From positions 16,946 through 80,945 of the forward strand of contig CAZSXT010000018.1 in NCBI GenBank assembly GCA_964611435.1: a stretch of DNA of 64,000 nucleotides, in the 5' to 3' direction. The notes beneath the pieces were generated by a model. That model was given only the letters and a program-made list of their open reading frames with translations. It made no database searches and was not told where the DNA came from. This document shows, in pieces, positions 33,886 through 43,075 of the stretch. Made by a program: the position numbers and the translations under genes. The stretch's first letter is position 1, and every line of letters begins with the position of its first letter. The stretch is from JAYPHU01 sp964611435. GTDB taxonomy: Bacteria > Pseudomonadota > Alphaproteobacteria > Rhodospirillales > UBA2165.

Positions 33886-34782
33886 TTACTCCACTGTGTT
33901 CTCAATCGCGCCGATGGGGTCGATATTCACCCGCACCACGTCGCCCTTTTGTAGGAACACCGGCGGCTTAAAGCCGATGCCGACGCCCACCGGCGTGCCG
34001 GTCACGATGATGTCGCCGGGCAGCATGGTAATGCCGGCGGAAATGGTCTCGATCAGGGTCGGAATATCAAAGATCAGTGCGGAACAGGACGAATCCTGAC
34101 GCCGCTCCCCATTCACATCCGTCGTCAGGTGGAACGTATCCGGGTGGCCGGCTTCGTCCGCGGTGAGGATGCAGGGGCCCATCGGGCAGTATCCATCCAG
34201 CCCCTTGCCGATGAACCATTGCTTGTGCTGATGCTGTAGGGTGCGGGCGGTCACATCGTTGCTGGTGGAATAGCCATAGACATAGTCGAAGGCCTCGTCC
34301 TTTCTGATGCCACGTCCCTCCTTGCCGATGATCACCGCCAATTCCCCTTCATAGTCGGTGGAATTGCTGTGATCCAAATAGGACGGGATCGGATCAAAGG
34401 GGCCGGACATGCTGGTCGTCGCCTTGGTGAAAATGATCGGGTCATCCGGCACGGCGGTTGCGCCGGAGGTCGCATCGAAGCCGGAATCATGAAACTCCTG
34501 GGCATGTTCGTGATAGTTCCGGCCCACCGCCATAATGTCGCGGATCGGATTGGGGATAGGCGATTTCAGGGTCACGTCGGCGAGCACCACCTTGGCGTCA
34601 TCCCCGGCGGCGGCGATCGCGGTGGCCGCCTGATCCAGACCGGGCTGACCCAGACGAATAAACGACAGCATGTCGCCGGGTAGACCGGCATCGGCCTTGG
34701 TAAAATTCACGATTGTGCCGGAGTCCTGGTCCAGCGCGCCAATATGACCCGCGCCGTCTTGGGTAAATGTTACAAGTCTCAT
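33886..34782 (-). CDS. Fumarylacetoacetate hydrolase family protein
   Basis: A 298-residue protein with the FAH C-terminal catalytic domain. After a short N-terminal domain come VGRNYHEHAQEF, the metal-binding glutamates in STDYEGELAVIIGKEGRGI, the VYGYSTSNDVTAR strand and the closing GDIIVTGTPVGVGIGFKPP. Members cleave carbon-carbon bonds of acylpyruvates, oxaloacetate or ring-cleavage products using a divalent metal. It is co-transcribed with the GST downstream. Confidence 0.92.
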   Translation of the reverse strand: MRLVTFTQDGAGHIGALDQDSGTIVNFTKADAGLPGDMLSFIRLGQPGLDQAATAIAAAGDDAKVVLADVTLKSPIPNPIRDIMAVGRNYHEHAQEFHDSGFDATSGATAVPDDPIIFTKATTSMSGPFDPIPSYLDHSNSTDYEGELAVIIGKEGRGIRKDEAFDYVYGYSTSNDVTARTLQHQHKQWFIGKGLDGYCPMGPCILTADEAGHPDTFHLTTDVNGERRQDSSCSALIFDIPTLIETISAGITMLPGDIIVTGTPVGVGIGFKPPVFLQKGDVVRVNIDPIGAIENTVE

Positions 34783-34858
34783 GAGATCATCTATTCCCGA
34801 TTGGAGTTTTCGTGGTCGTCACCTTAGCCCGTGCGGGCGGGGGATCAAGCGGGGCGGT

Positions 34859-35086
34859 CTAGCAGACCAGATGCCGCCGGGGCAACTCCAGAACAGCGAC
34901 TTCTTCCAGATAGGCGCGTTCTTCGTCACTGAGAGTGCCATCGGCTAGGATTTCCGCCTGAATGGCGCGCGCATCATAGCGGTAGCGGGCCGGCGTCGGA
35001 CGCTTGTCCCACTTGATCGCAACGCCGATGGCAATGGCGATCAGTAAAACCGTTCCCATAAAAGTGAACACGAAATAGCCTTCCAT
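34859..35086 (-). CDS. Small single-pass membrane protein, unknown function
   Basis: A 75-residue protein with one N-terminal membrane segment (FTFMGTVLLIAIAIGVAI) and a soluble tail containing DARAIQAEILADGTLSDEER, which looks like a short helical domain. ATG 35086 lies two bases after the stop of the preceding membrane-protein gene with GGAG ten bases upstream, so it is the last gene of the dapD-dapE operon. I do not recognise the family. Confidence 0.7.
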   Translation of the reverse strand: MEGYFVFTFMGTVLLIAIAIGVAIKWDKRPTPARYRYDARAIQAEILADGTLSDEERAYLEEVAVLELPRRHLVC

Positions 35087-35088
35087 GA

Positions 35089-35670
35089 TCAAACCACTCC
35101 ATTGCGCAGCACAGTTTCCACTGTGATGTTCAGCAAAATCCAGATACCTACGTCCAAGCCGACAATCGCCGCCGCTATGCCGCCGGAGATATCGACCGAC
35201 GTTTTTGTCACAAACCAAGTATAGAGAAAAACCAGTCCCAACAGTCCCAAATTAATGAACTGAGCAATCGGGCCGGTAAAAATGTCGAGGACGAACAGGA
35301 TGGCGACCGGCAGATACACCAGGTTCTGGATCGCCTGGGCCCAATTGTAGGCGACGACGAAATGAAAGAATCGATCTTCCTTTTCCAGGGCCTGGAGGAG
35401 GTAGTACATCACCAGCGGAAACAAGACCCAGCCAATCACGTAGAAGATGATCTCGATGGAGAAATAGCGAAGAAAGGGTTCCTGAACACCGCCCATCTGA
35501 AACCGGATCAAGTGCAGCAACAGGAAAAACGGCGCAACGATCCAAGCGGCGGAGAAGGACTGCCAGAATCCGCGGGTGCTGGTGTCGAAATACGCCATGC
35601 CACCGGTATCTCCGCGGGCAAGCCGGTATGCCCCGTAAAGGGCGTGAGTTGCTTGCTGCGCGCTGATCAC
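35089..35670 (-). CDS. Multi-pass membrane protein, unknown function
   Basis: A 193-residue protein with about four hydrophobic segments (around residues 38-58, 70-95, 110-130 and 140-180), including YVIGWVLFPLVMYYLLQALE. It contains no enzyme motif that I can recognise. GTG 35670 begins 13 bases after the dapE stop. It sits in the lysine/peptidoglycan precursor operon dapD-dapE and is followed at once by the 75-residue membrane protein, which suggests the two work together in the membrane. Confidence 0.75.
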   Translation of the reverse strand: MISAQQATHALYGAYRLARGDTGGMAYFDTSTRGFWQSFSAAWIVAPFFLLLHLIRFQMGGVQEPFLRYFSIEIIFYVIGWVLFPLVMYYLLQALEKEDRFFHFVVAYNWAQAIQNLVYLPVAILFVLDIFTGPIAQFINLGLLGLVFLYTWFVTKTSVDISGGIAAAIVGLDVGIWILLNITVETVLRNGVV

Positions 35671-35683
35671 GGCCTGTAAGCCC

Positions 35684-36832
35684 TTACTGATCGAAAAAAT
35701 TTTCGAGGACGGTCAGATAAATCTTGGTCAGCGTCTGCATGTCTTCGACGGCGACCGATTCGTTTGCCTTGTGCATGGTCTGACTGACCAGACCGAACTC
35801 CGCGACCGGGCAGTAATCCTTGATAAAGCGGGCGTCCGAGGTGCCGCCGGTGGTGCTGAGATCCGGATCCTTGCCGGTTACCTCTTTCACCGCCGCGGAC
35901 AGAATCTCGCTCAACCGGCCCGGCGGCGTCAGGAACGACTCGCCCGACACATACACATCCAGGTCATAGTCGCCGCCGATCCCGTCCAGTTTTTCCCGCG
36001 CCCAGGCTTCCACATCCGCCGACGTGTGCAGATCATTGAACCGCACGTTAAAGGTGGCGTTCGCCCGTGCGGGAATCACGTTGGTTGCCGGATTGCCCAC
36101 ATCAATGGTGGAAAATTGCAGGGTCGATGCCTGAAAATGATCACTGCCCTGATCAAGCTCGGCGGAGGTCAGTGCATCCACCATCCTGGCTAGCCGGTGG
36201 ATCGGATTGTCGGCGAGATGCGGATAAGCGGTGTGCCCTTGGGTGCCATAGACCGTCAGCTTGCCGTTCAGACTGCCGCGCCGACCGATCTTGATCATCT
36301 CCCCCATATCCTTGGGATTGGTGGGTTCCCCCACCACACAAGCGTCCCAGCTTTCGCCCTTGTCTTGCGCCCAGGCCAGCAGTTTCTTGGTGCCGTTGAT
36401 GGCCGGGCCTTCCTCGTCGCCGGTGATCAGAAAACTGATAGAGCCGTCGAAATCGCCGTTGCGGGCCGCTAGAAACTGCGACGCGGCATCGGCGAAGCAG
36501 CCGATGGCGGACTTCATATCCACCGCGCCCCGGCCGAACAACGTACCGTCCTTGATCTCCCCGCCGAACGGATCGACCACCCAGGCGTCCTCATCGCCCA
36601 CCGGCACCACGTCGGTGTGGCCGGCAAAACAGAAGTTCGGCCCGGCGTTGCCGAACCGGGCATAGAGGTTCTGCACATCCGGGGTGCCGTCGTCGCTGAA
36701 AGTGACCAGTTCGCAGTCGAAGCCCAGGCCTTCCAGCGCCGTCTTCAGAACATCCTGCGCGCCGCCGTCGATGGGCGTCACGCTATTGCAGCGGATCATC
36801 GCCCGGGCAAGTTCGATCGCATCGACAGCCAT
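35684..36832 (-). CDS. dapE: Succinyl-diaminopimelate desuccinylase
   Basis: A 382-residue zinc peptidase-family enzyme of the succinylase branch of lysine and diaminopimelate synthesis. Metal-binding motifs are FAGHTDVVPVGDEDAW and VDMKSAIGCF, with the catalytic glutamates in ITGDEEGPAINGT. The C-terminal LSTTGGTSDARFIKDYCPV is characteristic of DapE. ATG 36832 has GGGAG eight bases upstream; the frame is open about 100 codons further, but that part lies inside dapD and is not family-like. Confidence 0.97.
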   Translation of the reverse strand: MAVDAIELARAMIRCNSVTPIDGGAQDVLKTALEGLGFDCELVTFSDDGTPDVQNLYARFGNAGPNFCFAGHTDVVPVGDEDAWVVDPFGGEIKDGTLFGRGAVDMKSAIGCFADAASQFLAARNGDFDGSISFLITGDEEGPAINGTKKLLAWAQDKGESWDACVVGEPTNPKDMGEMIKIGRRGSLNGKLTVYGTQGHTAYPHLADNPIHRLARMVDALTSAELDQGSDHFQASTLQFSTIDVGNPATNVIPARANATFNVRFNDLHTSADVEAWAREKLDGIGGDYDLDVYVSGESFLTPPGRLSEILSAAVKEVTGKDPDLSTTGGTSDARFIKDYCPVAEFGLVSQTMHKANESVAVEDMQTLTKIYLTVLENFFDQ

Positions 36833-36849
36833 GGCGGCGGCTCCCGCTG

Positions 36850-37692
36850 TTAATCCCGAAGCAGGTCGTTGATGGAGGTCTTGGCGCGGGTGCCTTCGTC
36901 GACGCGCTTCACGATCACCGCGCAATAGAGGCTGGGACCGGGCGTGCCGTCGGGCAGCGGTTTGCCGGGCAAGGAACCGGGCACCACCACGGAATAGGCC
37001 GGGACCCGGCCCATGATCACGTCGCCGGTTTCCCGGTCGATGATCTTGGTGGAGGCGCCGATGAACACGCCCATGGACAGCACCGCGCCGTCCTCGACGA
37101 TCACCCCTTCCGCCACTTCTGAGCGCGCACCGACAAAGCAATTGTCGCCGATGATTACCGGGTCGGCCTGGAGGGGTTCCAGCACCCCGCCGATGCCGGC
37201 CCCGCCCGAGATATGGCAGTTCTTACCGATTTGGGCGCAGGAGCCGATGGTCGCCCAGGTATCCACCATGGTGCCTTCATCGACATACGCGCCCAGATTG
37301 ACGAACGACGGCATCAACACCACGCCCGGCGCGATATAAGCCGACCGGCGCACGACACAGTTTGGCACCGCGCGAAAGCCCGCCGCCTCGAATTCCTTGT
37401 CGGTCCAGCCGGAGAATTTGGACGGGACCTTATCCCACCAACTGCCGTCGCCGGGGCTGTTGTTGATGGTGGTCATGTCGTTCAGCCGGAAACCCAGCAG
37501 CACGGCCTTTTTCAGCCATTGATTGACCGTCCAGTCGCCCCCCGATTTCTCGGCGACTCGGGCCTGACCCGAATCCAGAAGGTCTAGGGCGGATTCCACC
37601 GCATCCCGGCGTTCCCCGGTGGTGGCGGGTGAAATTTCGTCGCGCGCCTCCCAGGCGGCGTCAATGGCGGATTCTAACTCTGCGTGGCTCAC
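36850..37692 (-). CDS. dapD: 2,3,4,5-tetrahydropyridine-2,6-dicarboxylate N-succinyltransferase
   Basis: A 280-residue acyltransferase that succinylates tetrahydrodipicolinate, the step before DapC and DapE. The left-handed beta-helix hexapeptide repeats are evident in the middle (APGVVLMPSFVNLGAYVDEG, then CAQIGKNCHISGGAGIGG). The N-terminal helical domain ends in the family's VLLGFRLNDM. The length is standard. dapE follows after 17 bases. Confidence 0.97.
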   Translation of the reverse strand: MSHAELESAIDAAWEARDEISPATTGERRDAVESALDLLDSGQARVAEKSGGDWTVNQWLKKAVLLGFRLNDMTTINNSPGDGSWWDKVPSKFSGWTDKEFEAAGFRAVPNCVVRRSAYIAPGVVLMPSFVNLGAYVDEGTMVDTWATIGSCAQIGKNCHISGGAGIGGVLEPLQADPVIIGDNCFVGARSEVAEGVIVEDGAVLSMGVFIGASTKIIDRETGDVIMGRVPAYSVVVPGSLPGKPLPDGTPGPSLYCAVIVKRVDEGTRAKTSINDLLRD

Positions 37693-37794
37693 GTCTGTCT
37701 TCCCGTCTTAAAAGTCATAGAAATGCGTTTGAAGGCCGCGAAGATGGTGCACCCGCCCCATCCTGTCAATGGCCGGGATGGTTGCGCTCCGGGG

Positions 37795-38751
37795 TTAGAA
37801 GGACGCGAATTCGGCCTGCTGGAACGCCCAGCTGGCGTTGCGGCCCGCCAGTTCCTCGAAATTCACCAATTTGGCGTAGGCCGACTGATCGAAGGACTTC
37901 ACCGCCTTGTCCGCTCCATGGCCGGCCTTCAGCGCCTTCAGCATATGGGTCCAGATGCCGGTCAGGTAGCTATACGTCGGCCATTCGAACGCCGACAGGG
38001 GCGCGGGCTCCCCATGGCCGGGGACGAAAGTATAGCCCTTGTACTGCCTGAGCCCGTCATAGGCTTTGATCCAGTCGCCGGTATTGCTGACATCCAGGAT
38101 GGCCAGCAGCCGCCCGCTGTAGAGCACGTCGCCGGCCAGCACCACCTTGTCGGACGGCACCTCGGCGATCAGGGAGTTGGGCGTATGGGTGGCGCCGACG
38201 GTCTTTACCTTGAGGGTCACCCCACCGCCCAGATTCAGGGTCTTGGGCGCGTCCAGTGTCTCCACCGGCGCGTTGGGGGCCTTGATGTCGGCCGCCGCCT
38301 TGCCCGTGGCCTGCGCCACAAACTGAGCGAACATCCCGCCCATATCGTTCATGCGTTCTTTCTCTTCCTCGGAGGTGATGATCGTCGCGCCCGCGGCATG
38401 GAAGACGTCATTACCGAAATGCCGGTGGGGCTGGGAATTGGAATTGATCGCATACTTGATCGGCAGCGGCGTGATTTTAGCAATATGCGCCACCATCTCC
38501 TTGGCCATCTGGCTCGTGTAGCCGGTGTCGAAGACCACTACTGCGGTCGTTCCGACCACAAACGCCATGTTCATGCGATAGCCCTGGTTTTCCTCGTTGG
38601 GGCCGTCCAGGGGGCCGATCCAGGCATAGACGTGCTTGGAGACCTGCTTGGGCGCGGGCAAAATTTGCGTGGCGTGGACGGCGGGCGTCAGACTCAGCAC
38701 GCCAAGGGTCAGAACCGAGAACACGAGAATGAAAAGGCGTACGAGGGGCAT
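37795..38751 (-). CDS. Exported metallo-beta-lactamase-fold protein with degenerate metal motif
   Basis: A 318-residue protein with a signal peptide (FILVFSVLTLGVLSL, cleavage near VHA) and an MBL fold. Later fold motifs are normal: GATHTPNSL (H189), LAGDVLYSG (D208) and VPGHGEP (H246). The first metal motif, normally N-T-H-x-H-x-D-H-x-x-G-N, reads N103-S-N-S-Q-P-H-R-H-F-G-N114. The two histidines, the aspartate and the following histidine are therefore replaced by N105, Q107, H109 and R110, while the surrounding N and GN are kept. It may bind metal differently, have a new function, or be inactive. The nearest relatives are periplasmic MBL proteins of the SoxH/quinoprotein-associated kind. 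Confidence 0.82.
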   Translation of the reverse strand: MPLVRLFILVFSVLTLGVLSLTPAVHATQILPAPKQVSKHVYAWIGPLDGPNEENQGYRMNMAFVVGTTAVVVFDTGYTSQMAKEMVAHIAKITPLPIKYAINSNSQPHRHFGNDVFHAAGATIITSEEEKERMNDMGGMFAQFVAQATGKAAADIKAPNAPVETLDAPKTLNLGGGVTLKVKTVGATHTPNSLIAEVPSDKVVLAGDVLYSGRLLAILDVSNTGDWIKAYDGLRQYKGYTFVPGHGEPAPLSAFEWPTYSYLTGIWTHMLKALKAGHGADKAVKSFDQSAYAKLVNFEELAGRNASWAFQQAEFASF

Positions 38752-38864
38752 TGTTTTAGGTGTCCTTTGGTATCGTCGTTGGGTCTCTGTGGTGCCGCCA
38801 TGGTAGAGGCTTTCAGGCCCAACTCAATCGAATTGTGATGCGAGTGATATTTGGAGAAAGGGCG

Positions 38865-39533
38865 CTACACCCCGGTCACCTCGGCGAGCCAGGCGCTCAA
38901 GGAGTTGGTGCGATAGTCGGGATTGGCGGTTTCCGCCTCCGTATGCGCCCAGGGCCGGTCGGTCATCACCCATACGGTTTTCATGCCCATCTCGGCGGCC
39001 GGTTTCAGGTTGCGGGCGATATCCTCCACCATGATGGCGTTGGCCGGGTCGAAATCGAACACCTCGACCACTTTGTCATACACCGCCGGGTCCGGTTTCG
39101 GCCGGTATTCCGCATCGACGATATCGAAAACGCCGTCGAAATGGTGGCTAATGCCGAGCCGGTCCAGTACCCGCTCTGCATATTGTGTGGCGGCATTGGT
39201 GAACACCACTTTGCGGCCCTTGAGGATCGAGAGCGCCGCATCCAGCCTGGCGTCCGGCGCCACGGCATCGAAGTCGATATCGTGGACATAGTCCAGATAG
39301 GGTCCCGGATCCATGTCATGAACGTCCATCATGCCTTTCAGCGAGGTGCCATGCTCCCGAAAGAAGCTTTTCTGCACTTTATAGGCCTCGGCGTGCTCGA
39401 TTTGCAGATAGTCGGCGATATAGCCGCACATTCGCTTATCGATCTGGTCGAACAGGTTCAATTCGACCGGATACAGGGTATTGTCCAGGTCGAAAACCCA
39501 GGTTTCCATCTCAATCAGGTGGTCATAGCTCAT
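38865..39533 (-). CDS. HAD-superfamily pyrimidine 5'-nucleotidase
   Basis: A 222-residue haloacid dehalogenase-type phosphatase. Motif I is VFDLDNTLYP, motif II is VVFTNAATQYAERVL and motif III/IV lies in RPKPDPAVYDK and NAIMVEDIARNLK. The F/Y-D-x-DNTLYP form and the cap YIADYLQIEHAEAYK match the SDT1/PHM8-like pyrimidine 5'-nucleotidases common in alphaproteobacteria near dapD and argB. ATG 39509 is an alternative start eight codons inside. Confidence 0.87.
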   Translation of the reverse strand: MSYDHLIEMETWVFDLDNTLYPVELNLFDQIDKRMCGYIADYLQIEHAEAYKVQKSFFREHGTSLKGMMDVHDMDPGPYLDYVHDIDFDAVAPDARLDAALSILKGRKVVFTNAATQYAERVLDRLGISHHFDGVFDIVDAEYRPKPDPAVYDKVVEVFDFDPANAIMVEDIARNLKPAAEMGMKTVWVMTDRPWAHTEAETANPDYRTNSLSAWLAEVTGV

Positions 39534-39929
39534 ATCCGGGTTATCCAGGGTCCGAACCCTTTATTCTCATACAATTGCGTTCGGGCGAAAGGTTACGGGT
39601 GCAAGAAAACAAGCGCAAGGACATGCTGGCGCATATTCGAGCATTGTTTTCGATGCAGACGGGGCCTTTCCCGCGAACCCAAAGGGCGGCGTCTCTTTTG
39701 CCGGCGATGGCGTCGCCAAGCCTTGAAATATATGGATATTCCTGCGACTTGGCTCCTAGTTGCCGGAAAAACTGACTGCCGCGCAATGGATGACAATAAA
39801 GAGGCCGGACCCTGGAGTCTCTCCGGCCCGGTCAAGCAGGGGTATTAGGGAAAACCGTCAATCCCTTGTAAATCAGCCATTTTGTCGCCATATCAGAGGA
39901 AAGTCGGTTGAAACCAGGATTGCAGACAG
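39534..39929. other. Intergenic region with no convincing gene
   Basis: About 400 bases between the divergent HAD phosphatase and diguanylate cyclase genes. Open frames of 66-81 codons exist on both strands but overlap each other and lack ribosome-binding sites or recognisable similarity. GGCCGGA (39803-39809) pairs with TCCGGCC (39822-39828); on the minus strand it is followed by TCTTTATT, a weak terminator, so a small RNA on the minus strand is possible. Otherwise it should hold the two promoters. Confidence 0.4.
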
Positions 39930-41345
39930 GTGCAAAATCTTAAACCGGAAGTGGGGGGCGTTGCGCTCCCCGACGAGCTGCGTTCGGCGATGGACAGTTC
40001 AGCTGATGAAATCGTCGCGGCCCTGGTCGAATCCCGATCCCGTTACAAGGACCTTGTCAATATTTCCAGCGATTTCGCCTGGGAGGTGAATGCGGACGGG
40101 ATGTTTCAATTTGTCTCCACGCGCGGTGCGCTGGACTACGACGCGGACGAACTGGTCGGGCGTCCGGCGCTGGCGCTTCTCAATGTCCGGTCGGCGAAAG
40201 ATGCCGAGGCTTCCCCGTTCCTCAGCTCGGATGAAAGTCAAGACGTAGAAATCGAGCTGGTGCGCAAGGACGGTGACGTAGCCGTCGTTCTCGTCTCTGC
40301 CGTGCCCATGTATGACGATATGGGCGAGTTTAAAGGCAACCGGGGCGTTTGCCGGGATGTGACCGAAGACCGCCGCCGTCAATTGGAATTGGCGGAAGCG
40401 CGCATTCGGGAAAAAGTGCTGCGGCAGATCGTCGGCATTATCCGGGACGAGGCCGATCCTCAGGAATCGCTTGCCAGCTCAATCCGCTATATTGTCCAGG
40501 CGTCCACTGTAGACGGCTGCCGGATTTACCGGCGGGAGGAATTTGGCGATGGTAACTTCGTGGCGGCGGCGGACTATTGCGTTACCGAGTTCACTCCGGT
40601 CGATACATTGATCACCGATAAGATCGAGGGCGCGGCCCGGGCAGTGACCATCCTGGACGGCGGCATGCAGTTTCTTGTTGTCCGGACAACGTACCGCCAG
40701 GAGGTGAACGGCGGGCTGATGGTGTGGCGTTCGACGGATCAAGGCGGCTGGGACGAGGAAGAAGTGAGCCTGGCTGAAACTTTGGCGGATCAATTGGGGA
40801 TCGCCATTGAACGAGTCAATCATCATGAGCGGATCGTGCAAATTTCCCGCACAGACGAGTTGACGGGGTTGCTGAACCGTCGCGCCTTCGTCGAGGACGA
40901 GCTGCCCCGGCGGATGTCCCGGCTGCAGCATGCGGGAATGCCCGGCGCCTTGTTTTTTATCGATCTCGACAACTTCAAAATGGTCAACGATGTCCACGGG
41001 CATAAGCGGGGCGATGAGCTGTTGCGGGAGATTGCTGAATTCTTGAATCTTCATTCCCGCCCCGGTGATGCGGTGGCCCGTTTTGGCGGAGATGAATTCG
41101 CCATGTGGCTGGACGGGATTGATGAGGAAACCGCGGCCAAACGCGCCGCCGAGATGGTCGAAGATAGCGAACGCTTCAAGGAATATTCCGGGGATGAACG
41201 TCATCCCCTGGGCGTCTCCGTCGGCGTCGCCATGTTTAACCCGCACGATGCTGCGTCCGTCGATAAGCTGCTGAGCCAGGCCGACGACGCCATGTATCGG
41301 GTCAAACGCGCCGGTAAGGGCGGCTGGGCCCGGGCGGCAAGTTGA
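39930..41345 (+). CDS. PAS-GGDEF diguanylate cyclase
   Basis: A 471-residue cytoplasmic protein that should make cyclic di-GMP. A PAS domain (about 40-150, with FAWEVNADGMFQFVS and the PAC end GNRGVCRDVTEDR) is followed by a GAF-like region (about 165-300) and a GGDEF domain (about 305-470). The catalytic GGDEF is intact at 386-390. An inhibitory RxxD site, R377-P-G-D380, lies five residues before it, so product feedback is likely. No transmembrane segment. GTG 39930 is the start and its ribosome-binding site is weak. Confidence 0.92.
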   Translation: MQNLKPEVGGVALPDELRSAMDSSADEIVAALVESRSRYKDLVNISSDFAWEVNADGMFQFVSTRGALDYDADELVGRPALALLNVRSAKDAEASPFLSSDESQDVEIELVRKDGDVAVVLVSAVPMYDDMGEFKGNRGVCRDVTEDRRRQLELAEARIREKVLRQIVGIIRDEADPQESLASSIRYIVQASTVDGCRIYRREEFGDGNFVAAADYCVTEFTPVDTLITDKIEGAARAVTILDGGMQFLVVRTTYRQEVNGGLMVWRSTDQGGWDEEEVSLAETLADQLGIAIERVNHHERIVQISRTDELTGLLNRRAFVEDELPRRMSRLQHAGMPGALFFIDLDNFKMVNDVHGHKRGDELLREIAEFLNLHSRPGDAVARFGGDEFAMWLDGIDEETAAKRAAEMVEDSERFKEYSGDERHPLGVSVGVAMFNPHDAASVDKLLSQADDAMYRVKRAGKGGWARAAS

Positions 41346-41347
41346 GC

Positions 41348-42130
41348 TTACTTCCCTTTGAACTTAGCGGCGCGGCCTTCCTGGTGGGCGGCAATGCCTT
41401 CATCCACGTCCTCGCTGTACTCCAGCTCCCGGCGCAGGTGATCGGATAGGTCGCGGGCCGCTTGAAAGCCTGCTTCGAATCGGGTTTTGGCGATGCGCTT
41501 TGCGCCGCGTGTGGCCAGTGGCCCGTTGGCGGCGATGGTCTCTGCGAGGCATTGCGCCGCCTGGCGCAGTTCGGATTTGGGGTAGATATATTCCACCAAG
41601 CCGTATTTATCCATCTCCTCGACAGAAATCGTCCGGCCGGTGGCGATCAGGTCCATGGCGCGGCCGTGGCCGACAACGCCGGGCAGGCGGACCGGTCCGC
41701 CGGCGCCTGGGAAACCGCCCCATTTGGCCTCCGGCATGGTCATGGTAATGTCGTCCGCCGCAACACGGATATCGCAGGCCAGGGCCAATTCCACCGCGCC
41801 GGCCATGATCGTGCCGTTGATGGCGGCGATGGTGATCTGCGGCAGCGCCTCGATCGCGTCATAGACCCGGTTGGCGAGGAACACGATCTCCAGCACCTCT
41901 TCCTTGGCCAGGCTTGCGCGGATATCCGGATTGAGAAGCCCGGCGGAGAAAAACGTATCCCCGGCGCCGGTAAAAATCACCGCTTGGATATCGTCACTGG
42001 CGGCAAGCTGCGCCGTGATCGCTTCCAGTTCCTGGAGGTTTTCCAGCATTAGCCGATTCTGATCATCCGGTCGGTTGATGGTGACCGTGGCCACCGGCGG
42101 ATTTAACGCGAGGTCTATTTCCGCGCTCAT
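41348..42130 (-). CDS. Enoyl-CoA hydratase/isomerase family protein
   Basis: A 260-residue crotonase-fold protein. The oxyanion-hole strands are AVIFTGAGDTFFSAGLLN and ALACDIRVAADD with the NGTIMAGAVELAL helix. The usual catalytic glutamates of hydratases are not clearly placed (KWGGFPGAGGPVRLPGVVG occupies the second site), so it may be an isomerase, thioesterase or another crotonase. It follows argB by 13 bases on the minus strand and ends two bases from the diguanylate cyclase stop. Confidence 0.87.
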   Translation of the reverse strand: MSAEIDLALNPPVATVTINRPDDQNRLMLENLQELEAITAQLAASDDIQAVIFTGAGDTFFSAGLLNPDIRASLAKEEVLEIVFLANRVYDAIEALPQITIAAINGTIMAGAVELALACDIRVAADDITMTMPEAKWGGFPGAGGPVRLPGVVGHGRAMDLIATGRTISVEEMDKYGLVEYIYPKSELRQAAQCLAETIAANGPLATRGAKRIAKTRFEAGFQAARDLSDHLRRELEYSEDVDEGIAAHQEGRAAKFKGK

Positions 42131-42143
42131 GACCCTTAACCGC

Positions 42144-43055
42144 TTACCCGGCCGCCTTGATTAGTGTGCCGACTCCGTGGTCGGTGAAGAGTTCCAGCAA
42201 AATGGCATGAGGTTTCCGGCCGTCCAAAATCACCGCCGCTTCGACCCCCTCTTCGACAGCGTGCAGGCAGGTCTCCACCTTGGGGATCATGCCGCCCGAG
42301 ATGGTGCCGTCGGCGATCATTTTCTCCGCCTTGGCGCTGCTGATCTCCGGGATCAACTCGCCATTGTCGTCCTGGACACCCGCCACATCGGTAAGCAGCA
42401 GGAACCGGTTGGCGTCCAAGGCGGAAGCGATAGCGCCTGCCGCCGTATCCGCATTGATATTATAAGTCTCGCCTTTGCCGCCATAGCCGATCGGCGCGAT
42501 GACAGGGATCACCTCGGTCACCTTGAAAATGTCCAGGATTTCCGTGTTGATGGTTTCCGGCTCGCCGACAAAACCTAAATCCAAAATTTTCTCGATATTG
42601 GAATCCGGGTCTTTCTTCGTGCGCCGGATCTTGCTCGCCCGGATCAAGTTGCCGTCCTTACCGGAAAGCCCGATGGCCAGTCCGCCGGCATCATTGATGG
42701 AGGCGGCGATCTGTTTGTTGATGGTGCCGGCCAGGACCATCTCTACCACCTCAACCGTTTCCGCATCGGTGACCCGGAGTCCATCGATGAAGTTGGAACC
42801 GATTTTCAGCCGCTCCAGCATGGCGCCAATCTGCGGCCCGCCACCATGGACGATCACCGGATGCATGCCGACTTGTTTGAGCAGCACGATATCTCGGGCA
42901 AACATGGCCGCCAGTTTCTCGTCTCCCATGGCGTGACCGCCGTATTTGATGACGATAACCTTGCCGGCATATTGCCGCATGAAGGGCAACGCCTCCGACA
43001 GGGTCCGGGCCTGGGCGAAAACTTCGTTCTCGGATATGTCAGTTGTCTTATCCAT
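42144..43055 (-). CDS. argB: Acetylglutamate kinase
   Basis: A 303-residue amino-acid kinase phosphorylating N-acetylglutamate, the second step of arginine synthesis. The ATP-site glycine motif VIKYGGHAMGD, HGGGPQIGAMLERL and the C-terminal GGMIPKVETCLHAVEEGV are characteristic. A TTG eight codons upstream overlaps the engB stop and could extend the protein, but ATG 43055 gives the usual length and N-terminus. It is located directly after engB in the conserved rpmH...argB block. Confidence 0.96.
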   Translation of the reverse strand: MDKTTDISENEVFAQARTLSEALPFMRQYAGKVIVIKYGGHAMGDEKLAAMFARDIVLLKQVGMHPVIVHGGGPQIGAMLERLKIGSNFIDGLRVTDAETVEVVEMVLAGTINKQIAASINDAGGLAIGLSGKDGNLIRASKIRRTKKDPDSNIEKILDLGFVGEPETINTEILDIFKVTEVIPVIAPIGYGGKGETYNINADTAAGAIASALDANRFLLLTDVAGVQDDNGELIPEISSAKAEKMIADGTISGGMIPKVETCLHAVEEGVEAAVILDGRKPHAILLELFTDHGVGTLIKAAG

Positions 43056-43075
43056 GGGAGCGGACTTTAACCGTT

